Shown here: positions 1 to 7,547 of the stretch, one piece after another
Numbering within the stretch: position 1 is the first letter of the stretch
Layout: the number at the start of each line of letters is the position of its first letter
Assembly (NCBI RefSeq): GCF_008180615.1
Contig: NZ_VTEH01000016.1
Location: 46,144-110,143 of the forward strand
Source: Rossellomorea vietnamensis
Lineage (GTDB): Bacteria > Bacillota > Bacilli > Bacillales > Bacillaceae_B
Direction: 5' to 3'
Length of the DNA: 64,000 bases
Position numbers and translations under genes: made by a program
Notes under the pieces: model-generated
What the model saw: the letters and a program-made list of their open reading frames with translations, nothing else
The model's database searches: none
Told to the model about the DNA's origin: nothing

Positions 1-567
1 GCTGGTAAGAGTATTCGTGTTTTTGCGGATGGCTGCCAGGAAGCGCGGTGCAACGGCTCCTGCAAAAGCGGATAGAATGATGTCTTTCGGCAGCGGAGCA
101 AGCATCCATGCCCAAGCCATTCCATAAGAGAATCCTTCAGGCGCATCTGCCCAGAAGATGTAAGCGGCGTACATCCAGTTGGTCCCCAGCACGTAGTTCA
201 CGGTCATACCGACAAGGGCTGCAGTGATGAACATTTTTTTGCCTGATTTCGCCTCGACCATTTTGCCGACAATGTAAGCTACTAGAATATAAGAAAGAAT
301 GAATCCAAAAGTTGGTTTCAATAGAACACCTGGTCCTCCAGTGAAACCGGCGAATACTGGTGCACCGACTAAGCCGATCAGAGCATAGACCGTCATGGAG
401 ATGGCTCCCAGCCTGCTTCCCAGAATCAATCCGGCCAGCACGCAGAAGAACGTCTGCAGTGTGATAGGAACACCGCCAATGACCAGCATGGAAGTAAGAT
501 TGGCGCCGATAGCCATAAGAGCGGCGAACATGGCCGCCATTGTGATGTCGATAGCTTTGAGTTTCAT
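1..567 (-). CDS. bioY: BioY biotin transporter S component, 3' end outside window
   Basis: The minus-strand reading frame opens with ATG at 567 and stays open to the window edge, giving 189 residues without a stop. It has BioY hallmarks: hydrophobic helices from the start, the block GGVPITLQTFFCVLAGLILG (residues about 31-50), then GxxVYALIGLVGAPVFAGF, and a later N-Y-V-L-G-T-N-W-M-Y stretch. BioY is the membrane substrate-binding subunit for biotin uptake, working alone or with the ECF module EcfA/EcfT. An AGGAGG site lies 7-8 bases upstream of the start. A BirA-like operator precedes it (separate entry), which fits biotin control. Only the C-terminus is missing. The family call is confident. 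Confidence 0.9.
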   Translation of the reverse strand, partial: MKLKAIDITMAAMFAALMAIGANLTSMLVIGGVPITLQTFFCVLAGLILGSRLGAISMTVYALIGLVGAPVFAGFTGGPGVLLKPTFGFILSYILVAYIVGKMVEAKSGKKMFITAALVGMTVNYVLGTNWMYAAYIFWADAPEGFSYGMAWAWMLAPLPKDIILSAFAGAVAPRFLAAIRKNTNTLTS

Positions 568-622
568 AGTATGTATCCTCCTATTTGTTTTCTGAAAATA
601 GAATATATTAAAACCTTATTTT

Positions 623-654
623 GTGTCAACCTATTTCAATAAATTAGTTAACTT
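623..654 (-). promoter_or_regulatory. BirA-like operator overlapping the bioY promoter
   Basis: On the minus strand this reads AAGTTAACT, then 14 bases, then GGTTGACAC. That matches the known BirA architecture in Firmicutes, TTGTTAACC-N14-GGTTAACAA, with the canonical 14-bp spacer and inverted half-sites. The right half overlaps a TTGACA-like -35 hexamer, with a TATATT -10 about 16 bp further on. Biotinyl-BirA bound here would block the promoter when biotin is plentiful. The site is read from sequence; regulation is inferred. Confidence 0.72.
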
Positions 655-805
655 AAATTCAAAGAAGGATTTAACCCACCTCAGAACGAAATAGAAGAGA
701 GGGAAATTTTATATAAAAATCTGAGAACAGATTATGCGCTTAATAGGATTTACTCTTTAAGAGGTACAATCTAAACCGCAATAAATTAATAAAACAGGAG
801 TCACA

Positions 806-1300
806 ATGAAAATACATATTATCGGTTCGGTCGGCAGCGGCAAATCAACGCTTGGCAGAAGGATGTCAGCAGAAATGGACATTCCTCTCTATGAATTGGA
901 CAACGTCGTCTGGCATAGGCATGAAAACGGGGATATCCGAAACAGTCCGGAAGTACGAGACGAGGAATTTACTAGAATTATAAACCAGAAGGACTGGATC
1001 ATTGAAGGAGTTCATCATACCTGGACGACAAAAGGGTTTCAGGAAGCTGACATCATTATTTACCTTGACACCCCAATCGCTGTGCGAAACTGGCGGATCC
1101 TAAAACGTTTTACCGTCCAGAAGCTTGGTTTTGAAAAAGGAAACTACAAACAGACATGGAGTATGCTTAAAAAGATGTATCAATGGAACTATCAATTTGA
1201 GAGAGTCAGCAAACCAGAAATCATGACAATGCTTAAACCCCTTGAAGAAAAAGTTAAAATCATGACAGATATTAACAGCATAAAGGAGATCACTCGATGA
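806..1300 (+). CDS. P-loop AAA/adenylate-kinase-like protein (topology modulation / FlaR-like family)
   Basis: A 164-residue protein with an N-terminal Walker A motif GSVGSGKST (residues 7-15), then YELDNVVWHR and a central W-I-I-E-G-V segment typical of the small P-loop kinase-like proteins often labelled DNA topology modulation protein. Known members bind nucleotide; the true substrate is not established. The start is supported by CAGGAG eight bases upstream. The 3' end overlaps the next gene by four bases, so the two are translationally coupled. The name is a family label, not a proven activity. Confidence 0.75.
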   Translation: MKIHIIGSVGSGKSTLGRRMSAEMDIPLYELDNVVWHRHENGDIRNSPEVRDEEFTRIINQKDWIIEGVHHTWTTKGFQEADIIIYLDTPIAVRNWRILKRFTVQKLGFEKGNYKQTWSMLKKMYQWNYQFERVSKPEIMTMLKPLEEKVKIMTDINSIKEITR

Positions 1301-2070
1301 AATTCGTATTTGATTTGGACGGAACGATTTGTTTTAAAGGGCAGCCGGTAACAGAACGGATTATGGAGGCTCTTGAAAAATTGGAAGATAGCGGACATGA
1401 GGTTATTTTTGCTTCGGCCAGGCCGATCCGTGACATGCTCCCGGTGCTTCACCCCCGCTTCCATACGAATACGCTTATCGGTGGAAATGGCTCCATGATA
1501 TACAGGGACGGTGATCTGGTTTTTTCCCAGGCCTTCCCGGAAGGTGACTTGGGACGGATCAAGGAGCTGATAGTCAAGTATGAGGCAGCGTATTTAATTG
1601 ATGGCGACTGGGATTATTGTTATACAGGACCTGCGAATCACCCAATCCTCGGGAATCTGGATCAGGCCAACCTGGCAAATTCTGTGTCGATTGAGAGTCT
1701 GTTTGCAGTCCTTAAAGTGTTGATCCTGACGGCAACCGCTTTTGAAAAAATGGCAGAAGAACTATCAGCGCTGGATGTCACGATACATACTCACCGGAAT
1801 GAAAAGGTGATTGATATTTCTCCTAAGAACATTGATAAATGGAGTGCGTTAAAAGCGGTGGGAATCGAAGAGTCAGAATACATAGCCTTTGGCAATGATG
1901 CCAACGATATCTCCCTTTTCCAGCACGCAGGACACACGGTCATGATCGGCCATCATGAAGAGCTCTCCTCATATGCGACTGATACCATTACACTGCAAGG
2001 GGATTATGAGGAAGACATCCTCAGGAAATTGGAGGAACTCGCGGAGAAGCAGCGTATGATGGTTGGATAA
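1297..2070 (+). CDS. HAD-superfamily hydrolase, Cof-like phosphatase
   Basis: A 257-residue protein of typical Cof/YidA-type length. HAD motif I is FDLDGT with the nucleophile Asp6 and acid Asp8. Motif II is the A-S-A-R segment around residue 39-42, and the C-terminal GNDANDISLF (199-208) is the metal-binding motif IV. The large insert between motifs II and III is the type-II cap that selects sugar phosphates or similar substrates. It overlaps the upstream P-loop gene by ATGA and probably shares its transcript. The natural substrate cannot be read from sequence. Confidence 0.88.
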   Translation: MKFVFDLDGTICFKGQPVTERIMEALEKLEDSGHEVIFASARPIRDMLPVLHPRFHTNTLIGGNGSMIYRDGDLVFSQAFPEGDLGRIKELIVKYEAAYLIDGDWDYCYTGPANHPILGNLDQANLANSVSIESLFAVLKVLILTATAFEKMAEELSALDVTIHTHRNEKVIDISPKNIDKWSALKAVGIEESEYIAFGNDANDISLFQHAGHTVMIGHHEELSSYATDTITLQGDYEEDILRKLEELAEKQRMMVG

Positions 2071-2216
2071 TATGGCTTGAGGCAGAGAAGGGCTCTCGTA
2101 TAAAATTTTAATAAAGCTGATAAGGACGGTGATCTTTTTTACAGATTGCTTGGTTTTGTTTCAAATAGAAGGTATGTAAAAGCAACTTATTACGTAGTAT
2201 TGGAGTGTGGTAACGA

Positions 2217-2636
2217 ATGACAGGGGAAGCTCTCATCTTTTTGGCGTTTGCCGTATTGCTGCTGTTTCTTACCCCGTACCTGATTGTCAGGGGGATAAGA
2301 CAGGGGCAGTCATTCACCGACCAGTTCACATCCAATGGAATGTTGATTCTCTTGTTCTTTGTAGCGGTTGGCGAGGTATTGAAGTCGGTTTGGGACGAGG
2401 GAAGGATGGAGCAGTTCAATCAGTTCTTATTTCTCGGTTTTATCCTGATTGGCGCGGTTCCGGCTTTGATTCTGTTCGTTTATCATTTTCCAAAAGAAAT
2501 GGAAAAATGGAAGGACCCCGGGGAGTATAAGCATCCGCTGGCATATCGCTTCAGGTATTTTCTTCTGGTTGTTTTGTTCGCTTTTATGGGGGGCGCCCTT
2601 TTTATGCTGTATCAAAGTTACAAGGTCGTTTTCTAG
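2217..2636 (+). CDS. Hypothetical four-helix membrane protein
   Basis: A 139-residue protein with four predicted membrane segments at about 5-24, 39-58, 67-91 and 113-132, joined by short charged loops (for example HFPKEMEKWKDPGEYKHP). I do not recognise a named family. The start has a modest GGAGTG site upstream. Its TAG stop overlaps the stop of a convergent small gene on the other strand by two bases, so the two transcripts end tail to tail with almost no spacer. Confidence 0.7.
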   Translation: MTGEALIFLAFAVLLLFLTPYLIVRGIRQGQSFTDQFTSNGMLILLFFVAVGEVLKSVWDEGRMEQFNQFLFLGFILIGAVPALILFVYHFPKEMEKWKDPGEYKHPLAYRFRYFLLVVLFAFMGGALFMLYQSYKVVF

Positions 2637-2788
2637 TTTTGTTTCAGGTCGCCCTTCTGGATAATCTTTTTTGCTAGGCGAAAATACATGTCAGCTTCTG
2701 CCTTGCTTTCCGCCTTTTGCATCAAGACCAGGAAATTTTGAAATCGAAGCTTGTCGATTGACGAGACTTTCAGCACAATTTTACGCAT
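2633..2788 (-). CDS. Small basic hypothetical protein (51 aa)
   Basis: A 51-codon frame from ATG at 2788 to TAG at 2635-2633, preceded by AGGAAGGTG at a good distance. The product starts MRKIVLKVSSIDKLRFQNFL, is Lys/Arg-rich and looks helical, with no membrane segment. It converges on and just overlaps the preceding membrane-protein gene. I do not recognise the family. Good ribosome binding site and clean boundaries support a real gene, though its small size leaves doubt. Confidence 0.6.
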   Translation of the reverse strand: MRKIVLKVSSIDKLRFQNFLVLMQKAESKAEADMYFRLAKKIIQKGDLKQN

Positions 2789-2892
2789 GCGGCACCTTCC
2801 TCTGTAATGGACAAAATTGTGTCCAATTGTCTATTCAGAAAATTCTGTAAATAATGTATACTATTAGTAAATCAATCCAGAGGGTGGATGAA

Positions 2893-3327
2893 ATGTCCTT
2901 AATTGAATTGATACTGTTACCGATGTTGATGGGAGGTATTGGTGGCTTAGGACATATTTTAGTTTTTAAAGGCGGCCGCTTTACATTTCCCCGTATTCTC
3001 GTTGATGAAGGTGGAGAGAAGCATTATGTCTTTGGATCCTCAAAAGATATCATTATTGGGGTGTTGGCCGGTTACTTGTCAGTATTGCCTGTTGTGGAAA
3101 CGGTACCCGTCTGGTATGTGATTTATATCAGTTTATTATCCGGCATTGGCGGAAGTTCGGTGATTACAAGAAAAATCGAGCAAAACCTGGAAAAAACAAA
3201 ATGGGAATACCTTCAAGAGCTTTCAAATTATCAGCTCGAGACGACCTCTACTATAGGAGGATCTTCAAAACATAATGAGGTGAAACCTGTTGGCGAAGTC
3301 CAAGAAAGAGAAGAAAACAACAGTTAA
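2893..3327 (+). CDS. DUF4257-type small membrane protein
   Basis: A 144-residue protein with three membrane segments (LIELILLPMLMGGIGGLGHI, a middle IIIGVLAGYLSVLP segment, and VWYVIYISLLSGIGGSS) followed by a hydrophilic Glu-rich tail, resembling Bacillus DUF4257 proteins. I chose ATG at 2893, which follows AGAGGGTGG, over the in-frame ATG at 2854. The earlier ATG sits beside a TATACT -10-like box (2857-2862) and would be at or upstream of the transcription start. Function unknown. The last 38 bases are shared in another frame with a downstream small gene. Confidence 0.72.
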   Translation: MSLIELILLPMLMGGIGGLGHILVFKGGRFTFPRILVDEGGEKHYVFGSSKDIIIGVLAGYLSVLPVVETVPVWYVIYISLLSGIGGSSVITRKIEQNLEKTKWEYLQELSNYQLETTSTIGGSSKHNEVKPVGEVQEREENNS

Positions 3328-3457
3328 GTTGCCCCCGGAGCAATATTCCAAAGCAGAGAACTATTTGGAAAAAATAAAGGAGGCAGATAGCGTAACCGAG
3401 CTGAAGCATTACTATGCTAAATTCAAGAATATCATTGAGAGTTCCCAGAAATGTTAA
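3290..3457 (+). CDS. Small charged hypothetical protein (55 aa), TTG start, overlaps upstream gene
   Basis: A frame starting at TTG 3290, seven bases after GAGGTG, and ending TAA at 3455-3457. The product is very Lys/Glu-rich (AKSKKEKKTTVKLPPEQYSK..., ending NIIESSQKC) and helical. It starts inside the 3' end of the DUF4257-like gene in a different frame, so translation is probably coupled. An ATG 15 bases earlier in frame runs straight into a stop, leaving TTG as the sensible start. I do not recognise the family. Confidence 0.55.
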   Translation: MAKSKKEKKTTVKLPPEQYSKAENYLEKIKEADSVTELKHYYAKFKNIIESSQKC

Positions 3458-3462
3458 ATAGC

Positions 3463-3497
3463 ATGAGGCTGTCGCAGAAGCAGCAGTCTCTTTTTTA
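3463..3497 (+). terminator. Probable rho-independent terminator
   Basis: GAGGCTG pairs imperfectly with CAGTCTC, followed by a run of six T. It lies just after the small 55-residue gene and before a gene-free stretch leading to the thioredoxin-like gene. Confidence 0.5.
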
Positions 3498-3687
3498 TGC
3501 GCGGATTTTTTCGCAGAATTATTTATTTCTTGCAAAGGTATGTAATTAGGTCTTTAATTAATTATATGCCTGTAAGCATATTTTTTTCAAACAATACTTT
3601 TACAAAAGTATCAAATTTTAATGAAAAGTTAATAGAGAATAAGCTGGGAGTACTCAGCAGCCAGGTGAAGGTACAAGGAGGATATCA

Positions 3688-4254
3688 ATGGATCTTAAAC
3701 GGTGGTTTGAAAAGGGGCAGACGCCTCAAGAATATATAGATGGGATGAAAGCCCACAAAGATAATTTGCAGAGAATTTATCGAAGCTTTACCGTTCCCGA
3801 AAGTGAAAAAGAAAACTTAAAACAAGTTGCATTGAAGGATTTGAATGTCATTGTATTGACAGAGGACTGGTGTGGAGATGCGATGGTCAACCTGCCTGTT
3901 CTGCTTAGAATAGCGGAAGCAGCCGGTATGGATGTGCGCACGCTGAACAGGGATGAGAATCTTGAATTGATGGATCAGTACTTGACGAACGGCACATCCC
4001 GGGCAATTCCGATTTTCATCTTCGTGGACAGCGATTTCAATGAGCAGGCCGTTTGGGGACCGAGGGCGCAAATGGTCCAGCAGCTTGTGGATGAAGAGAA
4101 AGCAAAACTTCCGCCCAGTGATCATGAAACCTTCCCGCAGGCGCAAAAAGAAATGATCGGCAGGCTGACAGCCCAATACACAGGAAACGAAGCCATCTGG
4201 CATGAAGTCTTCCAGAGCATCAAAACCACTCTCATGAATCAAGTTCAAATGTAA
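3688..4254 (+). CDS. Thioredoxin-family protein with single active-site Cys
   Basis: A 188-residue thioredoxin-fold protein. The active-site position reads EDWCGD (Cys62), so the second Cys of the usual CxxC is absent. The cis-proline loop is at AIPIF (Pro108). This is the pattern of the Bacillus thioredoxin family with WCGD, whose redox role is poorly defined; a monothiol cannot do a normal dithiol reduction alone. The start is set by AGGAGG seven bases upstream. It stands alone, followed by palindromic repeats rather than another gene. Confidence 0.8.
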   Translation: MDLKRWFEKGQTPQEYIDGMKAHKDNLQRIYRSFTVPESEKENLKQVALKDLNVIVLTEDWCGDAMVNLPVLLRIAEAAGMDVRTLNRDENLELMDQYLTNGTSRAIPIFIFVDSDFNEQAVWGPRAQMVQQLVDEEKAKLPPSDHETFPQAQKEMIGRLTAQYTGNEAIWHEVFQSIKTTLMNQVQM

Positions 4255-4261
4255 AAAGAAA

Positions 4262-4400
4262 GGGGACTGTCCTGAATGGGGGACAGTCCCCTTCTGTGTG
4301 CTGCCGCGTTAAAGTGATGAAAGGGACAGTCCCCTATAGCGCACTGACGCTTTAAAGCACGAAGAGGGACAGTCCCTTGTCGTGCTTTAAAGCAGCAAAG
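4262..4400. repeat. GGGACAGTCCC palindromic repeat cluster, 43-bp spacing
   Basis: Perfect palindromes GGGACAGTCCC start at 4280, 4323 and 4366, exactly 43 bp apart, with a related GGGGACTGTCC at 4263. Between them lie TTAAAGC/GCTTTAA motifs. The same element recurs at 9745, at 18986 and 19029 (again 43 bp apart), and at 35204. It is an intergenic dispersed palindromic family, not coding. The function is unknown; it may form RNA hairpins at gene ends or bind a protein. Confidence 0.85.
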
Positions 4401-4486
4401 CGGGTGTGGAAATGGAACTCTTTCCCTCTTCACGAATTACGGAAATCACGGTATTCTTATAGAGAATACTGTTAGGGGGTAACAGC

Positions 4487-4855
4487 ATGATTCATCAAAA
4501 GACAAATGCCATTGTTATTGAAACCCTCGATAAGTTTCCTCATAAAGTCAATATCAAGCTGGGAAAAATCCTTAAAGAACGCGGAATGACACAGGGTGAC
4601 CTTCACCGTCTTACTGGTCTTCGTGTCGCGACAATCAATGAACTGGTAAACTTTAAAAAGAAATCGTTAACCGTCGCTCACCTGATTTCCATCATGGCGG
4701 CCCTTAGAATATGGGACCTCCGGGATTTAATAGAAATTGAGTTTGACGAAGAAGTGGTGGACTATTTCCGCGGGGAACGCCTGCAAATGAAAGACGGCTT
4801 AACCTCAGACATGAAAAAGACTTTAGAGACAAACTTCGAGCGTATGAATCAATAA
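4487..4855 (+). CDS. XRE-family helix-turn-helix regulator
   Basis: A 122-residue protein. Residues about 25-85 carry a lambda-repressor-like HTH: KILKERGMTQGDLHRLTGLR with the recognition-helix region RVATINELVNFKK, then IISIMAAL-type helix 4. The C-terminal 35 residues are acidic and could be a dimerisation or ligand segment. The start at 4487 follows GGGGGT. No partner gene is adjacent, so the target operator is unknown. A weak hairpin with a T run follows at 4866-4899. Confidence 0.82.
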   Translation: MIHQKTNAIVIETLDKFPHKVNIKLGKILKERGMTQGDLHRLTGLRVATINELVNFKKKSLTVAHLISIMAALRIWDLRDLIEIEFDEEVVDYFRGERLQMKDGLTSDMKKTLETNFERMNQ

Positions 4856-4865
4856 CATTATATAT

Positions 4866-4899
4866 TGAAGCGGCTGCTATGCAGGCCGTTTTTTTCTTT
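4866..4899 (+). terminator. Terminator after the XRE gene
   Basis: AGCGGCTGC pairs with GCAGGCCG across a short loop (one bulge), followed by TTTTTTT. The following stretch to 5188 contains no convincing gene. Confidence 0.65.
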
Positions 4900-5188
4900 G
4901 TGTTTATTCTCTTGAGAACATTTGCCTGACTGGGCTGATTGAGGTGAGGCCTCTCAGGAAACAATTCTCCTAACATCCCGATATAACTGATTCTTCCGAA
5001 AATAGAGGGATTCGCCCCAATCATCCCGAATTCTAATGCAAAGACAATGAATCTTGGAAAAATAAGTGGTAAAATAGCAGGGAAAATACAAGGATAGGGA
5101 AGCAAAGGATTGAACCTCTTCTTAGAAGGGAAACAAGAGCGTGTAACCCCCTTATGGCAATCCATGAGGAAAATGAGAGAGTGATAAT

Positions 5189-5989
5189 GTGGAAGAAATC
5201 AAAAAACAGTATCTTTCGTATTTAAATCTGACGCTTGAACGGCCAAGCATCAATTACTTGCAGCGGCTCATCCAGCACCACTTGATCCGTGTACCATACG
5301 AGACATTCAGTAAGTTCCATTATTTCAATCACTACGATGAATATGTCCCGACCCTGCATCAGTTTGTACATAACTTGATAAACCGGGGCTGGGGAGGCAC
5401 CTGTTATACACTGAATATCAACTTTGGCAGGCTGCTCAAAGAAATTGGCTTTGACATCCATTTTGTCAGGGTGAAGCCGGGACACTTAGGACTCATGGCA
5501 GTTATAGAAGGCAGGAAGCTCTATGTAGACGTGGGCTATGGGTCTCCAATCATGAAACCAGTTGAACTGGAGTCGCGCAGAAAGCATGTACTTCACGGCT
5601 TTGGCGAAGAGATTACTTTTACCCAGAAAGATCAGGCGCTGTATGAAATTGACCGCAAATCCAATGGGAAATGGTTTGTCAAAAAAGAAATTATCTGGCA
5701 GCCCCTCAGTGAAAAGGATCTTGCTTCAGACATAGAAGCCTCTTACCATGATAACGAGGAAAATGTGGTGATGCGGAGAATTACCGCGGTCCGTTTTCAC
5801 GGCAACACCTGCTACTTCCTTCGCAACGGGACACTGAAGGCCATGACATACCGGAACATAAGAGAGTATCAAATGCGCGACATCGACAAATGGGTGAACA
5901 CAGTCTATGATATCTACCATTTTGATAAAGAGTCGATTCAGGAAAGCATTGATTTCCTTGAAAAACGAAATATAAAAATTTTCTCATAA
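5189..5989 (+). CDS. Arylamine N-acetyltransferase (NAT)
   Basis: A 266-residue protein of normal NAT length. The Cys-His-Asp triad is visible: Cys72 in RGWGGTCYTLN, His99 in KPGHLGLMAV, and Asp114 in LYVDVGYGSP. NATs move acetyl from acetyl-CoA to arylamines, hydrazines or arylhydroxylamines through the cysteine, in the cytoplasm. The start is GTG with GAGAGAGTG just upstream; no in-frame ATG precedes it. It is monocistronic, with a hairpin and T run directly after the stop. Confidence 0.93.
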   Translation: MEEIKKQYLSYLNLTLERPSINYLQRLIQHHLIRVPYETFSKFHYFNHYDEYVPTLHQFVHNLINRGWGGTCYTLNINFGRLLKEIGFDIHFVRVKPGHLGLMAVIEGRKLYVDVGYGSPIMKPVELESRRKHVLHGFGEEITFTQKDQALYEIDRKSNGKWFVKKEIIWQPLSEKDLASDIEASYHDNEENVVMRRITAVRFHGNTCYFLRNGTLKAMTYRNIREYQMRDIDKWVNTVYDIYHFDKESIQESIDFLEKRNIKIFS

Positions 5990-5991
5990 GC

Positions 5992-6028
5992 TGTCTGAAG
6001 GAATTTCCCTTTTGGCAGCTTTTTTTAA
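5992..6028 (+). terminator. Terminator after the NAT gene
   Basis: AGCTGTC(T)GAAGG-type arm pairs with the CCTTTTGGCAGCT arm, followed by TTTTTTT. It lies immediately after the stop codon. Confidence 0.65.
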
Positions 6029-6071
6029 TGGTAAATAATGACTCTTGTGAATATTGCAGCTACTTTAAGAG

Positions 6072-6198
6072 TAGTTGATTTCCGCTCCAGGTGTACGACT
6101 TCGCGGGGCGAGCGGTGAGCCTCCTCAGCTTCGCCTCTGCGGGGTCTCACCTGCCCGCTACTCCCGCAGGAGATCGTTCACCTTCCACTGCAATCAAC
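6072..6198. repeat. Bacillaceae intergenic repeat element with inverted ends (about 125 bp)
   Basis: The block starts GTTGATTTCCGCTCCAGG and ends CACTGCAATCAAC, so its ends are inverted (GTTGATT...AATCAAC). Inside are GCGGTGAGCCTCCTC and GCGGGGTCTCACCTGCCCGC, with further self-complementarity. From memory this sequence type recurs many times in intergenic regions of several Bacillaceae genomes; I cannot count copies here. It has MITE-like form and no coding capacity. Roughly 250 bases without a gene follow, up to the sigma factor. Confidence 0.75.
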
Positions 6199-6540
6199 GC
6201 TGTTTAAAAAGTTTTTTATGAAAATTACAAGCAATTAGAAATCATCTTTATAAAGAGTGCAGTTAAAGGAAAAGACAGTTGGAGAATCTCCCCGCGTGGA
6301 TACAAAGCCTTTTTTTGTAGCGGTAATTTATTTTTGCACGGTAGTCATGATATTCAATGAAAGTATAGAAATTGATTTCCAAAAGAACATATATCAACTA
6401 GGTAAAATCACGAAAACACTTTATATAAGATTTTTTTATAACTTAATTATTTTTTGAAAAACTTTTTTAAAAAAGTGAAGGGGAAACAGGGAGTTCGTTC
6501 GTCTATTAGTATAGAGCAGTCGGAAAGGGGGGAGAGAGTA

Positions 6541-7095
6541 TTGGAGGAAGAGCTGATTGAAAAAGTGAGGAACGGAAGCCACCATGCATTCCGGCTCCTT
6601 ATTGAAAGATATAAAGACCAGGTCTTCCGAACGGTCTATGCAGTCCTCCGGAATCAAAAAGATGCGGAAGATGCTTCCCAGGAAGTATTCGTGAAAATCT
6701 ATACTTCTCTCTCCCGGTACGAGAATCAAGGGTTCAAAACATGGATTACAAGGATTGCGGTGAACCATGCGATTGATTGCAAACGAAAGGCAGCCCGCCG
6801 GAATGAAGAAATAACCGGGAGCGCCGTTCAACCGCCTAAAGAAGATATCCTGCTGGAAAGGCTGGATTCAGTGGAAGCCAAGTTCGAGGAAAAACAGCTG
6901 CGGCTGCTGGTCAGGCGGCGGATCGGAGAAATGCCGGAGAATTACCGCAGAGTGATTCATGATTATTACATAAAGGAGAAGTCCTATAAAAAGATTGCAG
7001 AGGAACAGGAAGTAGAAGTGAAGACGATTGAAACCAAACTCTATCGGGCGAGACTCTGGATGAGAAAGCACTGGAAGGAGGAAGATTTCCAATGA
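6541..7095 (+). CDS. ECF-type RNA polymerase sigma factor
   Basis: A 184-residue sigma-70 family protein. Region 2 is clear (LLIERYKDQVFRTVYAVLR, DAEDASQEVFVKIY, then F-K-T-W-I-T-R-I-A-V-N-H-A-I-D) and region 4 ends in SYKKIAEEQEVEVKTIETKLYRAR. I chose TTG at 6541 behind GGGGGGAGAGAGT. An in-frame ATG at 6454 would add 29 residues with no family match and no ribosome site. The overlapping next gene encodes its likely anti-sigma factor, so the sigma is presumably held inactive until an envelope signal. Exact subgroup unresolved. Confidence 0.88.
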   Translation: MEEELIEKVRNGSHHAFRLLIERYKDQVFRTVYAVLRNQKDAEDASQEVFVKIYTSLSRYENQGFKTWITRIAVNHAIDCKRKAARRNEEITGSAVQPPKEDILLERLDSVEAKFEEKQLRLLVRRRIGEMPENYRRVIHDYYIKEKSYKKIAEEQEVEVKTIETKLYRARLWMRKHWKEEDFQ

Positions 7096-7547
7096 AACAC
7101 ATACCTTATGAAGATTGGTTGAAATATGTTGAAGATGGACTGGGCGAACCGGTCCGGGAGCAATACGAAGAGCACTTATATTCTTGTGATCATTGCATGG
7201 AAATCTACCTGGCGGCACTCCAGTTCAACGAAACCTCCTTGCCTGCCCTCCCGGATGCATTGCGTTTTACCGACCAAGTTATGGCAGATGTTTTGGCCGG
7301 AAAACAGAAGGAAACCCCTGGTGCAGGAAAAGAGGAGAAGTTTTACCAGAGGGCAGCCTTCCATTATATAGTGGCGGCGGCAATGACCATTTTACTGATG
7401 ACTACTGGGGTATTTCAGCAGATGATCGGATTTGCAGAGGAGTTCCAACGCAACTCCGGCCCGTCTGTAACCACTGAACTGATGAATAAGACGACCGATT
7501 TTATAAATAATGTTGAAAACGAAACGAGGAAGGAGAGAAACGAATGA
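7092..7547 (+). CDS. Anti-sigma factor with zinc-finger (ZAS) domain and one membrane segment
   Basis: A 151-residue protein. The N-terminus has the ZAS motif H-x3-C-x2-C (His28, Cys32, Cys35, in EEHLYSCDHCM), the cytoplasmic domain that binds ECF sigma factors. A single membrane helix lies at about 91-112, followed by a short extracytoplasmic tail. It overlaps the sigma gene by ATGA and the next gene by four bases, so the operon is tightly coupled. The zinc-finger/sigma pairing is well known; the inducing signal is not visible. Confidence 0.85.
   Translation: MKHIPYEDWLKYVEDGLGEPVREQYEEHLYSCDHCMEIYLAALQFNETSLPALPDALRFTDQVMADVLAGKQKETPGAGKEEKFYQRAAFHYIVAAAMTILLMTTGVFQQMIGFAEEFQRNSGPSVTTELMNKTTDFINNVENETRKERNE

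Noticed and set aside
395..595. Plus-strand 66-codon frame
   Set aside because: It is antisense to bioY, whose protein is clearly recognisable on the minus strand.
6257..6457. 66-codon plus-strand frame before the ECF sigma gene
   Set aside because: AT-rich, no ribosome site and no family resemblance.
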